From the NCBI RefSeq assembly GCF_000612585.1, contig NZ_JFCA01000005.1:1-64000 (forward strand): DNA of 64,000 nt. Reading direction: 5' to 3'. The notes below the pieces were generated by a model. The model had not been told where the DNA came from and did no database searches. It saw nothing but the letters and a program-made list of their open reading frames with translations. The DNA comes from Pseudomonas sp. CHM02 (GTDB taxonomy: Bacteria > Pseudomonadota > Gammaproteobacteria > Pseudomonadales > Pseudomonadaceae). Shown piece by piece: positions 32,484 to 44,868 of this stretch. Positions within the stretch are counted from its first letter, which is position 1, and each line of letters starts with the position of its first letter. The position numbers were made by a program, and so were the translations under genes.

Positions 32484-34520
32484 ATGCCGCTGCGCCAGCG
32501 TCTTGAAAACCTACCGGTCGGGCAGAAACTGCTGGCCGCCCTGCTGGTGCTGTTGACCACCGTACTGCTGGTGGCCAACCTGACCTTTATCAGCGCCGCC
32601 TACTGGATCTCCCAGGAAAGCATGGCCCCTCAGGCGTTGCAGGCCATTGGTCGCCTGGTGTCCAACCCCGCGCTCGCCGCCGAAGCCCTCGAATCGCCCG
32701 CCAAGGCGCAAGCCCTGCTCAATGAGTTGACCAGTTACTCCCCCTTGCGCGCTGCCGCCCTCTACGACGGTGAAGGCAACCGCCTGGCGCAGATGCAACA
32801 CGGCGACCGCCTGCACCTGCCCGACAACTACCGGCATATCGAAGCCTGGCGCGTCACCGAGTTTCGCAGCAACCAGATCATTACCCTGCCCCGCGCGGGC
32901 CAGCCGTCCGGGCATCTGCTGCTGGTGGCGAGCAGCGAGCTGCCGGTGGCGTTTTATACCGGCACACTCACGGCCAGCCTGGGCATTCTGATTTTCAGCG
33001 TGCTGTTGTGGTTGATCATTGCCCGCCAGATCAAACGCCTGATCACCCGGCCGATCCACGAACTGGAGGAGTTGTCGCGCCAGGTCACCCGCGAAGAGAA
33101 CTACGCCCTGCGCGCCGGCCGTGGCAACCACGACGAAATCGGCAGCCTGGCCGAAGCCTTCAACACCATGCTGTCGCGCATCGAAGCCCGCGAGCAGCAG
33201 CTCAAGCGCGCACGCGATGACTCCCAGGCCGCGTATGACCAGGCACAAGGCCTAGCCGAAGAGACGCGCCACACCAACCGCAAGCTGGAACTGGAAGTCC
33301 AGGTTCGCAGCAAGATCGAGAAAAAGCTCACCGGCTTCCAGAATTACCTGAACAGCATCATCGACTCGATGCCCTCGGCACTGATCGCCCTGGATGAACA
33401 GCTCTACGTCACCCAATGGAACCAGGAAGCCAGTGCGCTTTCCGGCACTCGCCTGGATGAAGCCCTGAACCAGCCGATCTACCTGGCCTTCCTGCCACTC
33501 AAGCCCTACTTGCCGCAGATCAGGGCAGCGGTCGAGCAACACACCGTGGAGCGGATCGAGCGGGTTACGTGGTTCAAGGACGACGAGGCCAAGCATTACG
33601 CGCTGACCTTCTACCCACTGATGGGCGGCGCCGGGCGTGGCGTGGTGATCCGAATCGATGACATCACCCAACGGCTGTCCCTGGAAGAAATGATGGTGCA
33701 ATCGGAGAAAATGCTCTCCGTGGGCGGTCTGGCCGCTGGCATGGCCCACGAGATCAACAACCCGCTGGGGGCGATCCTGCATAACGTGCAGAACATCCGC
33801 CGGCGCCTGTCTCCCGACCTGCCCAAGAACCTGGAACACGCTGAGCAGGCCGGCATCTCGCTGGAAACGGTCAACCGCTACCTGCAAAGCCGCGAGGTGC
33901 CGCAACTGCTCGATGGCATCCAGCAAGCCGGGGCGCGGGCGGCAAAAATCGTCACCCATATGCTCAGCTTCAGTCGCCGCAGCAACCGGCAGATGGCGCC
34001 GTGCGACCTACCGGCGCTGATCGACCAGGCGGTGGAAATCGCCGGTAACGACTTCGACCTGGCCATCGGCTTTGACTTCAAGGGCCAAGCGATCATCCGT
34101 CAATTCGATCCCCAGCTCGGCCCGGTCCCCGGCACCGCCAACGAGTTGGAACAGGTACTGCTCAACCTGCTGAAAAACGCTGCCCAGGCTATCCACCAAC
34201 GTGAAGACGACAGCGAGCCAGGGCGTATCATCCTGCGCACCCGCCTGAACCCGCCGTGGGCGGAGATACAGGTGGAAGACAATGGCATCGGCATGAGCGA
34301 GAACGTGCGCAAGCGCACCTTCGAGCCATTCTTCACCACCAAGGAGATCGGCCAGGGCACAGGGCTTGGGTTGTCAGTGTCGTACTTCATCATCACCAAC
34401 AACCACAAGGGCCAGATGGAGGTACATTCCACCTTGGGCCAGGGCACCTGCTTCACCTTGCGCCTGCCACTGGCCGGCAGCCAACTGCCGCCTCACGACC
34501 TTACCCAACTGGAGCAATGA
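32484..34520 (+). CDS. Membrane sensor histidine kinase
   Basis: 678-aa two-component kinase. Membrane helices at about 15-38 and 155-178 flank a short periplasmic sensor. Then come HAMP (about 178-232), coiled coil (about 235-280), PAS (about 285-395), the HisKA H-box AAGMAHEINNPLGA with His422, and an ATPase domain (N-box LLNLLKNAAQ, G-box GQGTGLGLSVSY). No response regulator is adjacent. The stop overlaps ATG 34517 of the next frame, so it is coupled to the cobalamin adenosyltransferase gene. ATG 32484 chosen; the stretch before it overlaps the panE end. In P. aeruginosa the homologue here is a swarming-linked sensor (from memory). Confidence 0.92.
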   Translation: MPLRQRLENLPVGQKLLAALLVLLTTVLLVANLTFISAAYWISQESMAPQALQAIGRLVSNPALAAEALESPAKAQALLNELTSYSPLRAAALYDGEGNRLAQMQHGDRLHLPDNYRHIEAWRVTEFRSNQIITLPRAGQPSGHLLLVASSELPVAFYTGTLTASLGILIFSVLLWLIIARQIKRLITRPIHELEELSRQVTREENYALRAGRGNHDEIGSLAEAFNTMLSRIEAREQQLKRARDDSQAAYDQAQGLAEETRHTNRKLELEVQVRSKIEKKLTGFQNYLNSIIDSMPSALIALDEQLYVTQWNQEASALSGTRLDEALNQPIYLAFLPLKPYLPQIRAAVEQHTVERIERVTWFKDDEAKHYALTFYPLMGGAGRGVVIRIDDITQRLSLEEMMVQSEKMLSVGGLAAGMAHEINNPLGAILHNVQNIRRRLSPDLPKNLEHAEQAGISLETVNRYLQSREVPQLLDGIQQAGARAAKIVTHMLSFSRRSNRQMAPCDLPALIDQAVEIAGNDFDLAIGFDFKGQAIIRQFDPQLGPVPGTANELEQVLLNLLKNAAQAIHQREDDSEPGRIILRTRLNPPWAEIQVEDNGIGMSENVRKRTFEPFFTTKEIGQGTGLGLSVSYFIITNNHKGQMEVHSTLGQGTCFTLRLPLAGSQLPPHDLTQLEQ

Positions 34521-34522
34521 CC

Positions 34523-35101
34523 ATGGGCTTTCGCCTGTCGAAGATCTACACCCGCACCGGCGACAAGGGCGAGACCGGCCTTGGCGACGGCCGCCGCGTG
34601 CCCAAGGACCACCCACGGGTGGAGGCGATTGGTGAGGTGGATACACTGAACAGCCAGTTGGGCTTATTGCTGGCCAGCCTCGAAGAACAGAGTGGCAAGC
34701 ATCCGGAGTTGAGGGATGTGATCGAGGTGCTTACACCTTGCCAGCATCGTTTGTTCGACCTGGGTGGTGAACTGGCAATGCCGGTGTACAAAGCGTTGAA
34801 CGCTGCGGAAGTGGATCGACTGGAAGCGTCGATCGATCGTTGGAATGAGGAAGTGGGGCCGCTGGAGAACTTCATCCTGCCCGGTGGTTCAGCATTGATC
34901 GCCCAGGCTCACGTGTGCCGCAGCGTGGCGCGAAGTGCGGAGCGACGGTGTCAGCAGTTGAATGCGATTGAGCCGCTGGAAGGCGTCGGGCTGGCGTACA
35001 TCAATCGACTTTCGGATTTATTGTTTGTGGCGGCCAGGATAATCGCCAAGCGCCAGGGGGTAGCCGAGGTTTTGTGGCAGGCGGCAGCGAAGCCACATTG
35101 A
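34523..35101 (+). CDS. Cob(I)alamin adenosyltransferase (PduO type)
   Basis: 192-aa enzyme that adenosylates cobalamin from ATP. Signature IYTRTGDKGETGLGDGRRV at the N-terminus binds ATP, and RSVARSAERRCQQL with YINRLSDLLFVAAR closes the site. ATG 34523 has GGAG (34511-34514) eight bases upstream; ATG 34517, overlapping the kinase stop, would add two residues but has no spacing for a ribosome site. No other B12 genes are near. Confidence 0.94.
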   Translation: MGFRLSKIYTRTGDKGETGLGDGRRVPKDHPRVEAIGEVDTLNSQLGLLLASLEEQSGKHPELRDVIEVLTPCQHRLFDLGGELAMPVYKALNAAEVDRLEASIDRWNEEVGPLENFILPGGSALIAQAHVCRSVARSAERRCQQLNAIEPLEGVGLAYINRLSDLLFVAARIIAKRQGVAEVLWQAAAKPH

Positions 35102-35127
35102 TAATTTGGTGGTGACTGATTTGGCCT

Positions 35128-35200
35128 CATCGCAGGCAAGCCAGCTCCCACACTTGAACGTATTCACAAATCAAATGTGGGAGCTGGCTTGCCTGCGATG
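35128..35200. repeat. REP palindrome (GGAGCTGGCTTGCCTGCGAT type, inverted)
   Basis: 25-bp perfect arms (35128-35152 and 35176-35200) with the same sequence class as the 1607-1677 element, but with arm order reversed, so the GGGAGC ends face inward. It lies between two convergent genes, where it can act as a shared 3' structure. Confidence 0.9.
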
Positions 35201-35218
35201 GGGCCCGTCAGAACCGCA

Positions 35219-36163
35219 TCAAACTTCAGGCCAGAACGCGCGAATGCCCGCGACACCCTGAGCCCCAACTTCCCAAGCCTGCTTTCGCTCGGCGGGCCCA
35301 ACCCCGCCTAACAGAAACACCGGCTTGCTGAACCCACGGATCAACTCTGCCGCCTGCTCCCATCCCAGTGGCTGCGCATCGGGGTGAGTCTGGGTCGGCT
35401 GCACCGGCGACAGTGTGACGAAATCCACGTCCATCATTTCTGCCAGTGCCAACTCTTCTGCGTTGTGGCAAGACGCCGCCAACCAACGATCTTTAGGAAG
35501 CGGTCGACCTTTGCTCGCGTATTTACGCAGTTGCGCCGAGGTCATGTGCCAACCGGCCGAAGGAAAATCCCCCAGCCACTCGAACGGCCCCTTGAGCATC
35601 AACTGGGCCTTACCCGCGCACAGGCCCACTGCATCCACGGCCAGGTCACGGTACTTGGGGTCGTAGCCGTTGGGCGCACGCAGTTGCACCAGCTTGATGC
35701 CGCCGGCTATAGCTTTCTGGATACCCCGCAGTAACGTAGGGGTTTCCAGTTCGCCAGGGGTGATCAAATACTCAGCCGGCAAGCGCGCAGCCGCGACGAT
35801 CGGCGCGTTGGCCGCCGGGAACTCGTAGTTGAGCAGATCCCGCGGGGCCACCCATTCCAGCGGTTGCCCTTCGACACCATGGGGTTCTCCGGTAAAGGCC
35901 GAGACTTCCCAGACATCCAGCAACACCTGCTTGTCCGGGTAGTCATGCTGCACCTTGATCAGCGGCCGCGCGGTGGTGACCTGGATACCCAGCTCTTCCT
36001 GCAATTCGCGGGACAGCGCGCTGGCGACCGACTCATCGGCCTCCACCTTGCCACCGGGAAACTCCCAGAGACCGCCCTGATGCTGGGTATCGGCGCGGCG
36101 CGCCAGCAGGATCCTGCCGTCGACACCGCGGATCACCGCTGCTGCTACATGCACTCGTTTCAC
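35219..36163 (-). CDS. Nudix hydrolase fused to thiamine-phosphate-synthase-like domain
   Basis: 314-aa two-domain protein. N-terminal MutT-type domain with a complete Nudix box (Gly38 to Ile60: GGKVEADE...RELQEELGI), expected to clean 8-oxo-dGTP or related nucleotides. The C-terminal domain (about 140-314) resembles thiamine phosphate synthase (ThiE/TENI), with QLRAPN, HMTSAQL and FLLGGVG segments. The frame is open to 36364, but GTG 36163 (VKRVHVAAAVI) has AGAGGAA upstream and fits the family start. It lies 20 bases after argJ. The fusion is common in gammaproteobacteria; the function of its second domain is unclear. Confidence 0.9.
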   Translation of the reverse strand: MKRVHVAAAVIRGVDGRILLARRADTQHQGGLWEFPGGKVEADESVASALSRELQEELGIQVTTARPLIKVQHDYPDKQVLLDVWEVSAFTGEPHGVEGQPLEWVAPRDLLNYEFPAANAPIVAAARLPAEYLITPGELETPTLLRGIQKAIAGGIKLVQLRAPNGYDPKYRDLAVDAVGLCAGKAQLMLKGPFEWLGDFPSAGWHMTSAQLRKYASKGRPLPKDRWLAASCHNAEELALAEMMDVDFVTLSPVQPTQTHPDAQPLGWEQAAELIRGFSKPVFLLGGVGPAERKQAWEVGAQGVAGIRAFWPEV

Positions 36164-36183
36164 CGCGCTTTTCCTCTTGGCTA

Positions 36184-37401
36184 TCAGGTACGGTATTCCG
36201 CGTTGATCTTCACGTACTCGTGGGACAGGTCGGTGGTCCAGATGGTTTCGCTGCACTCGCCGCGACCCAACTCGATACGGATGGTGATTTCTTCCTGCTG
36301 CATCACCGCCGAGCCCTGGGCTTCGGTGTACGTCTCGGCACGGGCGCCACGGCTGGCGATGCACACGTCACCGAGGAACACGTCGATCTTGCTCACGTCC
36401 AGGTCCGGCACACCAGCACGGCCGACGGCGGCCAGGATACGGCCCCAGTTCGGGTCCGAAGCGAACAATGCGGTCTTGATCAGCGGCGAGTGAGCCACGG
36501 TGTAGCCCACATCCAGGCATTCCTGGTGATTGCCGCCGCCGTTGACTTCCACGGTGACGAACTTGGTCGCGCCCTCGCCGTCGCGCACGATGGCCTGGGC
36601 CACCTCCATGCACACGTCGAACACCGCCTGCTTCAACGCCGCGAACAGCGGACCACTGGCTTCGGTGATCTCCGGCAGGTTGGCCTGGCCGGTGGCGATC
36701 AGCATGCAGCAATCGTTGGTCGAAGTGTCGCCATCGATGGTGATGCGGTTGAACGACTTGTTGGCGCCGTCCAGGATCAGGCTGTGCAGCACGTCGCGGG
36801 AGACTTTGGCGTCGGTGGCGATGTAACCGAGCATGGTCGCCATGTTCGGGCGAATCATGCCCGCGCCCTTGCTGATGCCGGTCACGGTGACGGTCACGCC
36901 GTCGTGCACGAACTGGCGGCTCGCGCCTTTTGGCAGGGTGTCGGTGGTCATGATGCCGGTGGCGGCCGCTGCCCAGTTGTCCACAGACAGGTCGTCCAGC
37001 GCGGCTTGCAGTGCGCCTTCGATTTTCTCGACGGGCAGCGGCTCACCGATCACGCCAGTGGAGTACGGCAGCACTTGGCTGGCGTCCACGCCGGTCAACT
37101 GGGCCAGCTTGGCGCAGGTGCGCGCGGCCGCCACCAGGCCCGGCTCGCCGGTACCGGCGTTGGCATTGCCAGTGTTGGTCAGCAGGTAACGGATGTTGCC
37201 GGCCACGCGCTGCTTGGCCAGGATCACCGGCGCTGCGCAGAACGCATTGAGGGTGAACACACCGGCGACGGTCGAGCCTTCGGCACAGCGCATCACCACC
37301 ACATCCTTGCGCCCTGGGCGCTTGATGCCGGCCGAAGCGATACCGAGCTCAAAACCGGCAACCGGGTGCAATGTGGGCAAAGGACCAAGACCAACAGCCA
37401 T
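36184..37401 (-). CDS. argJ: Bifunctional ornithine acetyltransferase / N-acetylglutamate synthase
   Basis: 405-aa enzyme of the cyclic arginine pathway, transferring acetyl from N-acetylornithine to glutamate. It self-cleaves before the nucleophile Thr189 within [15 protein letters not shown]. The N-terminal [19 protein letters not shown] and C-terminal [13 protein letters not shown] are typical. Same strand as the Nudix fusion downstream and secA upstream. Confidence 0.97.
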   Translation of the reverse strand: MAVGLGPLPTLHPVAGFELGIASAGIKRPGRKDVVVMRCAEGSTVAGVFTLNAFCAAPVILAKQRVAGNIRYLLTNTGNANAGTGEPGLVAAARTCAKLAQLTGVDASQVLPYSTGVIGEPLPVEKIEGALQAALDDLSVDNWAAAATGIMTTDTLPKGASRQFVHDGVTVTVTGISKGAGMIRPNMATMLGYIATDAKVSRDVLHSLILDGANKSFNRITIDGDTSTNDCCMLIATGQANLPEITEASGPLFAALKQAVFDVCMEVAQAIVRDGEGATKFVTVEVNGGGNHQECLDVGYTVAHSPLIKTALFASDPNWGRILAAVGRAGVPDLDVSKIDVFLGDVCIASRGARAETYTEAQGSAVMQQEEITIRIELGRGECSETIWTTDLSHEYVKINAEYRT

Positions 37402-37524
37402 GAATGCGCTCCTTAAAAATAGGTGATGTCTGTGCCGTCGTGATCGACGGTGAAATTAATGGCAAAACGCCGCGACGGCAGAGGCCGGTCGCGGCGCAGG
37501 GTGTTGCAGCGTCAGGCAAAAATC

Positions 37525-40260
<2,736 letters not shown>

Positions 40261-40565
40261 ATCGGCAGGTTCTTCCACACATAGGGATGGAGGGCGCACC
40301 GTCAGTGGCCCGAGCAGCCCTCACGGCCGCATGCGAACGCGCATTCTACCCGGATTCGTGGGTGAGGAAAGTGGCGTTGTTCCCCGATGCTGGCATGGTG
40401 CTGTGAGAGGGCTTGTTTAAAATAAGGGCTTTTGCTGGAACTTCAACCCATGGAGCGTAGAAGTTACCAATTGATTTCACGCAGAAAACCCCATGGCTGC
40501 ATGGTGTCGGGGCCTGCAGGCGCTTTCTGCTAAGATGGCCGCTCTGTTACTTAAGGTGTCCAATA
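40261..40565. other. Divergent intergenic region secA-dciA
   Basis: 305 bp with divergent promoters expected. No SecM-like arrest peptide ORF, hairpin with T run, or repeat could be supported. A short AT-rich piece at 40415-40480 is the best guess for promoter sequence. Confidence 0.5.
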
Positions 40566-41021
40566 ATGGCATTTCGCCCCCCGACAGCCCGCGCTCCCAG
40601 CGTGTTGCTTCGCGATGCCAAGCCGCTGAAAGCCATCTTTGGCCATGCGCAACGCTTGGAACATCTGCAACGCCTGCTCGAAAGCCAGCTGCAGCCGGCC
40701 GCACGCGAACACTGCCGCGTGGCGTCCTGGCGTGAAGGTCACCTGCTGCTGATTGTCACGGATGGTCACTGGGCAACGCGTTTACGCTACCAGCAAAAGC
40801 GCCTGCAGCGTCAACTAATGGCCTTTGATCAGTTCGCCGGCCTGACGCGCATCCAGTTCAAGGTCCAACCGCCCACCACCCTGCCTGAGGTGGCGGTGCA
40901 TGCCCATGATCTGTCGGCAAATGCGGCCGAAACCATTCAGGCAACGGCCGACGGGATCACTAACCCAGGCTTGCGCGCGGCGCTCGAAAGGCTGGCAGCC
41001 CACGCCAAGCCCAAGCCCTGA
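40566..41021 (+). CDS. dciA: DciA (DUF721), replicative helicase loader
   Basis: 151-aa DUF721 protein. Members named DciA are the ancestral loaders of DnaB in bacteria that lack phage-derived DnaC or DnaI. The KH-like N-terminal domain is seen in LQRLLESQLQPAAREHCRVASWREGHLLLIV, with WATRLRYQQKRLQRQL next. The C-terminal part is less ordered. Located beside and divergent from secA, with AAGGTG upstream of the ATG. Convergent with the ATPase gene, only 4 bases between stops. Confidence 0.88.
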   Translation: MAFRPPTARAPSVLLRDAKPLKAIFGHAQRLEHLQRLLESQLQPAAREHCRVASWREGHLLLIVTDGHWATRLRYQQKRLQRQLMAFDQFAGLTRIQFKVQPPTTLPEVAVHAHDLSANAAETIQATADGITNPGLRAALERLAAHAKPKP

Positions 41022-41025
41022 CCTG

Positions 41026-42516
41026 CTATTTGCGCTTGCTACCGCCCAACAGCGACCCCAACAAGCCACGCACCAGTTGCCGCCCCATCTGATTGGCGGC
41101 TTGCTGCATCGCAGACTTCAGCGCCTTGCCCGCAGCGGTGCCCAGGAAAGCCCCGGCCTTGTCGGTGAAACTCGGCTCTTCGCTGGCAGGCTTGGCTTCC
41201 TCGGTCGGCCCCAGTTCCTTGCGTGACATCAGCACTTCATAAGCGGATTCCCGGTCGATCGGCTTGTCGTAACGCCCCTGCAACGGTGAACTGGCCACCA
41301 GCGCCGTGCGTTCAGCGTCGCTGAGCGGCCCGATCCGCGATTGCGGTGGGGCGACCAATACGCGCTGGACGACTTCCGGCGTGCCCTTTTCCTGCAGTGT
41401 GCCGACCAGAGCCTCACCCGTGCCCAACTCGGTCAACACCGACAAGGCATCAAATGCCGGGTTTGGCCGGAAACCGTCCGCCACGGCGCGCAGGGATTTC
41501 TGTTCCTTGGTCGTGAACGCCCGCAAGCCATGCTGGATGCGCAGGCCAAGTTGGGCCAGCACGCTGTCCGGCAGGTCGCCCGGGGATTGGGTGACAAAAT
41601 ACACACCAACGCCTTTGGAGCGAATCAGGCGCACCACCTGTTCAAGACGCTCTTGCAGCGCCTTGGGCGTGTCGGCGAAGAGCAAATGCGCTTCATCAAA
41701 AAACAGCGCCAGCAGCGGTTTGTCGGCGTCACCACGCTCGGGCAGTTGCTCGAACAATTCCGCCAACAACCAGAGCAGGAACGTTGCGTACACCTTCGGC
41801 GCCTCGTGCACCAGACGGCTGGCGTCCAGCAAGTGGATGCGCCCGCGTCCGTCGCCGGTGGGCTGCAAGATGTCTTCCAACTGCAGGGCCGGCTCACCAA
41901 ACAAGGCTTCGGCGCCCTGCTGTTCCAGCACTGCCAGGCGACGCAGCAGCGCCTGGCTGGAACCGGTGGTCATCAGCGCCGCGTCTTCGCCCAGCAATTG
42001 CGGGTGATAACGCAGGTGGTTGAGGAGCGCCTTGAGATCCTTGAGATCCAGCAGCAACAGGCCTTCGCGATCCGCCACCTTGAAGGCCGCATAAAGAGCC
42101 GACTGCTGGCTGTCGGTGAGTTCCAGCAGGCTGCCGAGCAGCAATGGGCCCATTTCGCTGATGGTGGTGCGCAATGGATGACCGGACTGCCCGTGGATAT
42201 CCCACAGCGTGACCGGGTAAGCCTTGGCCGTGTAATTGAGGAAGGGCATGCCGGCGATACGCTCGGCAACCTTGCCCTGTGGATTCGCCGCGGCCCCCAG
42301 ACCGCACAGGTCACCCTTGATGTCTGCGGCAAACACTGCCACGCCGGCATCACTGAAGGCTTCCGCCAGGCGTTGCAATGTGACGGTCTTGCCCGTGCCG
42401 GTGGCGCCGGCGATCAAACCGTGACGGTTGGCCAGGCGCATGGCCTGGGCAATAGGCTGGCCGGACAGGTCGGCGCCGATAAGCAGTTGCGAGGAATCAG
42501 GCATTTCGTCACCCAT
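41026..42516 (-). CDS. HerA/YjgR-type ATPase (DUF853)
   Basis: 496-aa P-loop ATPase of the HerA/FtsK superfamily (DUF853). Walker A GATGTGKT at 37-44, Walker B LLALFFDEAHLLF, and VYFVTQSPGDLPDSVLAQLG, the usual sensor region. Soluble, with an Ala/Gln-rich C-terminal tail. No NurA nuclease partner is nearby, so a role in end resection is not supported. ATG 42516 used; ATG 42504 (MPDSSQLLIG) is an equal alternative. Confidence 0.88.
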   Translation of the reverse strand: MGDEMPDSSQLLIGADLSGQPIAQAMRLANRHGLIAGATGTGKTVTLQRLAEAFSDAGVAVFAADIKGDLCGLGAAANPQGKVAERIAGMPFLNYTAKAYPVTLWDIHGQSGHPLRTTISEMGPLLLGSLLELTDSQQSALYAAFKVADREGLLLLDLKDLKALLNHLRYHPQLLGEDAALMTTGSSQALLRRLAVLEQQGAEALFGEPALQLEDILQPTGDGRGRIHLLDASRLVHEAPKVYATFLLWLLAELFEQLPERGDADKPLLALFFDEAHLLFADTPKALQERLEQVVRLIRSKGVGVYFVTQSPGDLPDSVLAQLGLRIQHGLRAFTTKEQKSLRAVADGFRPNPAFDALSVLTELGTGEALVGTLQEKGTPEVVQRVLVAPPQSRIGPLSDAERTALVASSPLQGRYDKPIDRESAYEVLMSRKELGPTEEAKPASEEPSFTDKAGAFLGTAAGKALKSAMQQAANQMGRQLVRGLLGSLLGGSKRK

Positions 42517-42708
42517 GGTTAATCTTTAGTGTCGCCAGGTCGATACAGGCTTATGTGAGACCCACAAAGTCCAAAAATAGGTCAGATAGTTCCTACAGGG
42601 ACCCACAGAGCTATCACAAGAAGTATCACACCTTTTTTGACGCTGCCATTTTGCGCATCCCATAAGGACGCGCTTCGGATATTAAGACCTTAGCGGACCC
42701 TACAAGCC

Positions 42709-44598
42709 ATGAACAAAAATCTGCGCTTCAGCCACAAAATCCTGCTTGCAGCCTCCCTTATCGTCATCGCCGCTTTTGCGTTGTTCACCCTCTATAACGA
42801 CTACCTGCAACGCAACGCCATTCGCGACGATCTCAACAACTACCTGCATGAAATGGGGGATGTCACCGCCAGCAACATTCAAACCTGGCTCACCGGCCGC
42901 ATTGCCCTGGTGGAAAACGCCGCGCAAAACATTGCCATCAACCCCGAGCCTTCCGTGGTTGCCGGCCTGCTGGAACAGAAAGCCCTGACCTCTTCATTCA
43001 TGGCCACCTACGTCGGCGACAGCAAGGGCGCCTTTACCATCCGCCCTGACACCAAGATGCCAGAGGGCTTCGACCCGCGTGTACGGCCCTGGTACAAGGG
43101 CGCCCAGAGCAGCAACGGCTCAACCTTGACCGAACCCTATATCGATGCGGCCACCGGCAAGCTGATCATTTCCGTTGCCACTCCCAGTACCCAGGGCACC
43201 CAGAGCATCGGCGTGGTCGGTGGCGACCTGAGCCTGCAAACCCTGGTGGACAACATCGGCGCGTTGAACTTCGGCGGCATGGGCTATGCGTTCCTGGTCA
43301 GTGCCGATGGCAAAGTATTGGTGCACCCGGACAAGAACCTGGTGATGAAGACCCTGGCCGACGTGTACCCGAAAAATACGCCGAAGATCAGTGCAGACTT
43401 CAGCGAAACAGAGGCCAACGGCAAGGACACTATCGTGACCTTTACGCCGATCAAGGGCCTGCCCTCGGTGAACTGGTACCTCGGTATTGCAGTAGATAAA
43501 GACAAATCCTTCGCCATGCTCAGCGAATTCCGCACCTCGGCGGTCATTGCCACGCTCATTGCCGTGGTCATCATCATCGCCCTGCTCGGCATGCTGATCC
43601 GCATCCTGTTGCAACCGCTGCACGTGATGACCCGCGCCATGCAAGACATCGCCGATGGCGAGGGCGACCTGACCCGCCGCCTGACGATCCAGAATCACGA
43701 TGAATTCGGCACGTTGGGTAACGCCTTCAACCGGTTCGTGGAGCGTATTCATACGTCGATCCGCGAAGTGTCCTCTGCCACCGAGCAGGTCAATGAGGTA
43801 GCCCTGCGAGTGGTGAGTGCGTCCAACTCGTCAATGGTCAACTCCGACGAGCAGGCCAACCGTACCAACAGCGTCGCCGCCGCCATCAATGAACTGGGGG
43901 CCGCGGCCCAGGAAATCGCGCGCAATGCCGCGCAAGCCTCCCATCAGGCCAGCGACGCTCGGCAGTTGGCTGAAGACGGCCAGCAAGTGGTGGAGCGCAA
44001 CATCAAGGCGATGAACCAACTGTCCGCGATGATCAGTGCTTCCAGCAGCAATATCGAGGCGCTCAATAGCAAGACGGTGAATATCGGCCAGATTCTCGAG
44101 GTGATCACCAGCATTTCCCAGCAAACCAACCTGCTGGCACTCAACGCCGCCATTGAAGCGGCCCGTGCCGGGGAAGCCGGGCGCGGTTTTGCAGTGGTCG
44201 CGGATGAAGTGCGCAACCTGGCGCATCGCACTCAGGAATCGGCGCAACAAGTGCAGAAGATGATCGAGGAGCTGCAAGTCGGCGCCCGGGAGTCGGTGAG
44301 CACCATGAGTGAAAGCCAGCGTCACAGCCTCGACAGCGTGGACATCGCCAACCTGGCCGGTGAACGCCTGAACAGCGTGACCCAGCGCATCGGCGAGATC
44401 GATGGCATGAACCAGTCAGTCGCCACCGCCACGGAAGAACAAACCTCTGTGGTGGAGTCGATCAACATGGACATCACCGAGATCAATACCCTTAATCAGG
44501 AAGGCGTGGAAAACCTGCACTCCACCCTACGCGCCTGCTCCGACCTGGAGCAGCAAGCCGCGCGATTGAAACAACTGGTGGGCAGTTTCCGGATCTGA
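42709..44598 (+). CDS. Methyl-accepting chemoreceptor, amino-acid-sensing dCache type
   Basis: 629-aa chemoreceptor. TM1 (about 11-31), periplasmic double-Cache domain (about 35-275), TM2 (about 278-301), HAMP (about 300-355), then the signalling hairpin with the tip [20 protein letters not shown] and [15 protein letters not shown]. The sensor carries the amino-acid-binding pattern: Arg124, Arg126, Trp128, Tyr129 in DPRVRPWY, then Tyr144 and Asp146 in PYID. It is therefore predicted to sense L-amino acids like P. aeruginosa PctA/PctB, whose genes occupy this neighbourhood. No C-terminal pentapeptide for CheR. Confidence 0.93.
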   Translation: MNKNLRFSHKILLAASLIVIAAFALFTLYNDYLQRNAIRDDLNNYLHEMGDVTASNIQTWLTGRIALVENAAQNIAINPEPSVVAGLLEQKALTSSFMATYVGDSKGAFTIRPDTKMPEGFDPRVRPWYKGAQSSNGSTLTEPYIDAATGKLIISVATPSTQGTQSIGVVGGDLSLQTLVDNIGALNFGGMGYAFLVSADGKVLVHPDKNLVMKTLADVYPKNTPKISADFSETEANGKDTIVTFTPIKGLPSVNWYLGIAVDKDKSFAMLSEFRTSAVIATLIAVVIIIALLGMLIRILLQPLHVMTRAMQDIADGEGDLTRRLTIQNHDEFGTLGNAFNRFVERIHTSIREVSSATEQVNEVALRVVSASNSSMVNSDEQANRTNSVAAAINELGAAAQEIARNAAQASHQASDARQLAEDGQQVVERNIKAMNQLSAMISASSSNIEALNSKTVNIGQILEVITSISQQTNLLALNAAIEAARAGEAGRGFAVVADEVRNLAHRTQESAQQVQKMIEELQVGARESVSTMSESQRHSLDSVDIANLAGERLNSVTQRIGEIDGMNQSVATATEEQTSVVESINMDITEINTLNQEGVENLHSTLRACSDLEQQAARLKQLVGSFRI

Positions 44599-44611
44599 AC
44601 CCGGCAGGCGA

Positions 44612-44782
44612 TTACTGGCCCTCGGGCTCGGCGTTGCCCTGCTCACGCTCCCACAACTCGGCGGCACCGGGAAAATCGGTGCCGTCCTCGCTGTCCAGGT
44701 CATCCGGATCAAATCGACTCAGGCACCCCTCCCCCAGTGTCGCCGGGGCTTTGGAAGTGGCTTTGTCCAGCGGATCACTCAT
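44612..44782 (-). CDS. 56-aa acidic small protein
   Basis: Open frame of 57 codons (ATG 44782, TAA 44614-44612), read directly from the minus strand. The product starts MSDPLDKATSKAPATLGEG, continues with a very acidic middle (DPDDLDSEDGTDFPG) and ends with AAELWEREQGNAEPEGQ. GAGGA lies seven bases upstream of ATG. It sits between the convergent chemoreceptor gene and the purU terminator, so it is a separate unit. No known domain. Codon third positions are G/C-rich like the neighbours, supporting it as real. Confidence 0.65.
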   Translation of the reverse strand: MSDPLDKATSKAPATLGEGCLSRFDPDDLDSEDGTDFPGAAELWEREQGNAEPEGQ

Positions 44783-44804
44783 CGCTCAATCCTCATCGAC
44801 ACGC

Positions 44805-44844
44805 AAAGAAAAAGGGCCTGGAACGATTTAACGCCCAGGCCCTT
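44805..44844 (-). terminator. Terminator of purU
   Basis: Perfect 10-bp stem AAGGGCCTGG/CCAGGCCCTT (44812-44821 with 44835-44844). On the minus strand it is followed by a T-rich run. Confidence 0.9.
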
Positions 44845-44868
44845 CATTCTTCAATCACAACCTGTCGG

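Noticed and set aside
40261..40565. SecM-like secretion monitor upstream of secA
   Set aside because: No ORF with a signal peptide and arrest motif on the secA strand in this gap.
41026..42516. HerA-NurA or HerA-based defence system
   Set aside because: The ATPase is the housekeeping DUF853/YjgR type and no nuclease, SIR2 or DUF4297 partner is beside it.
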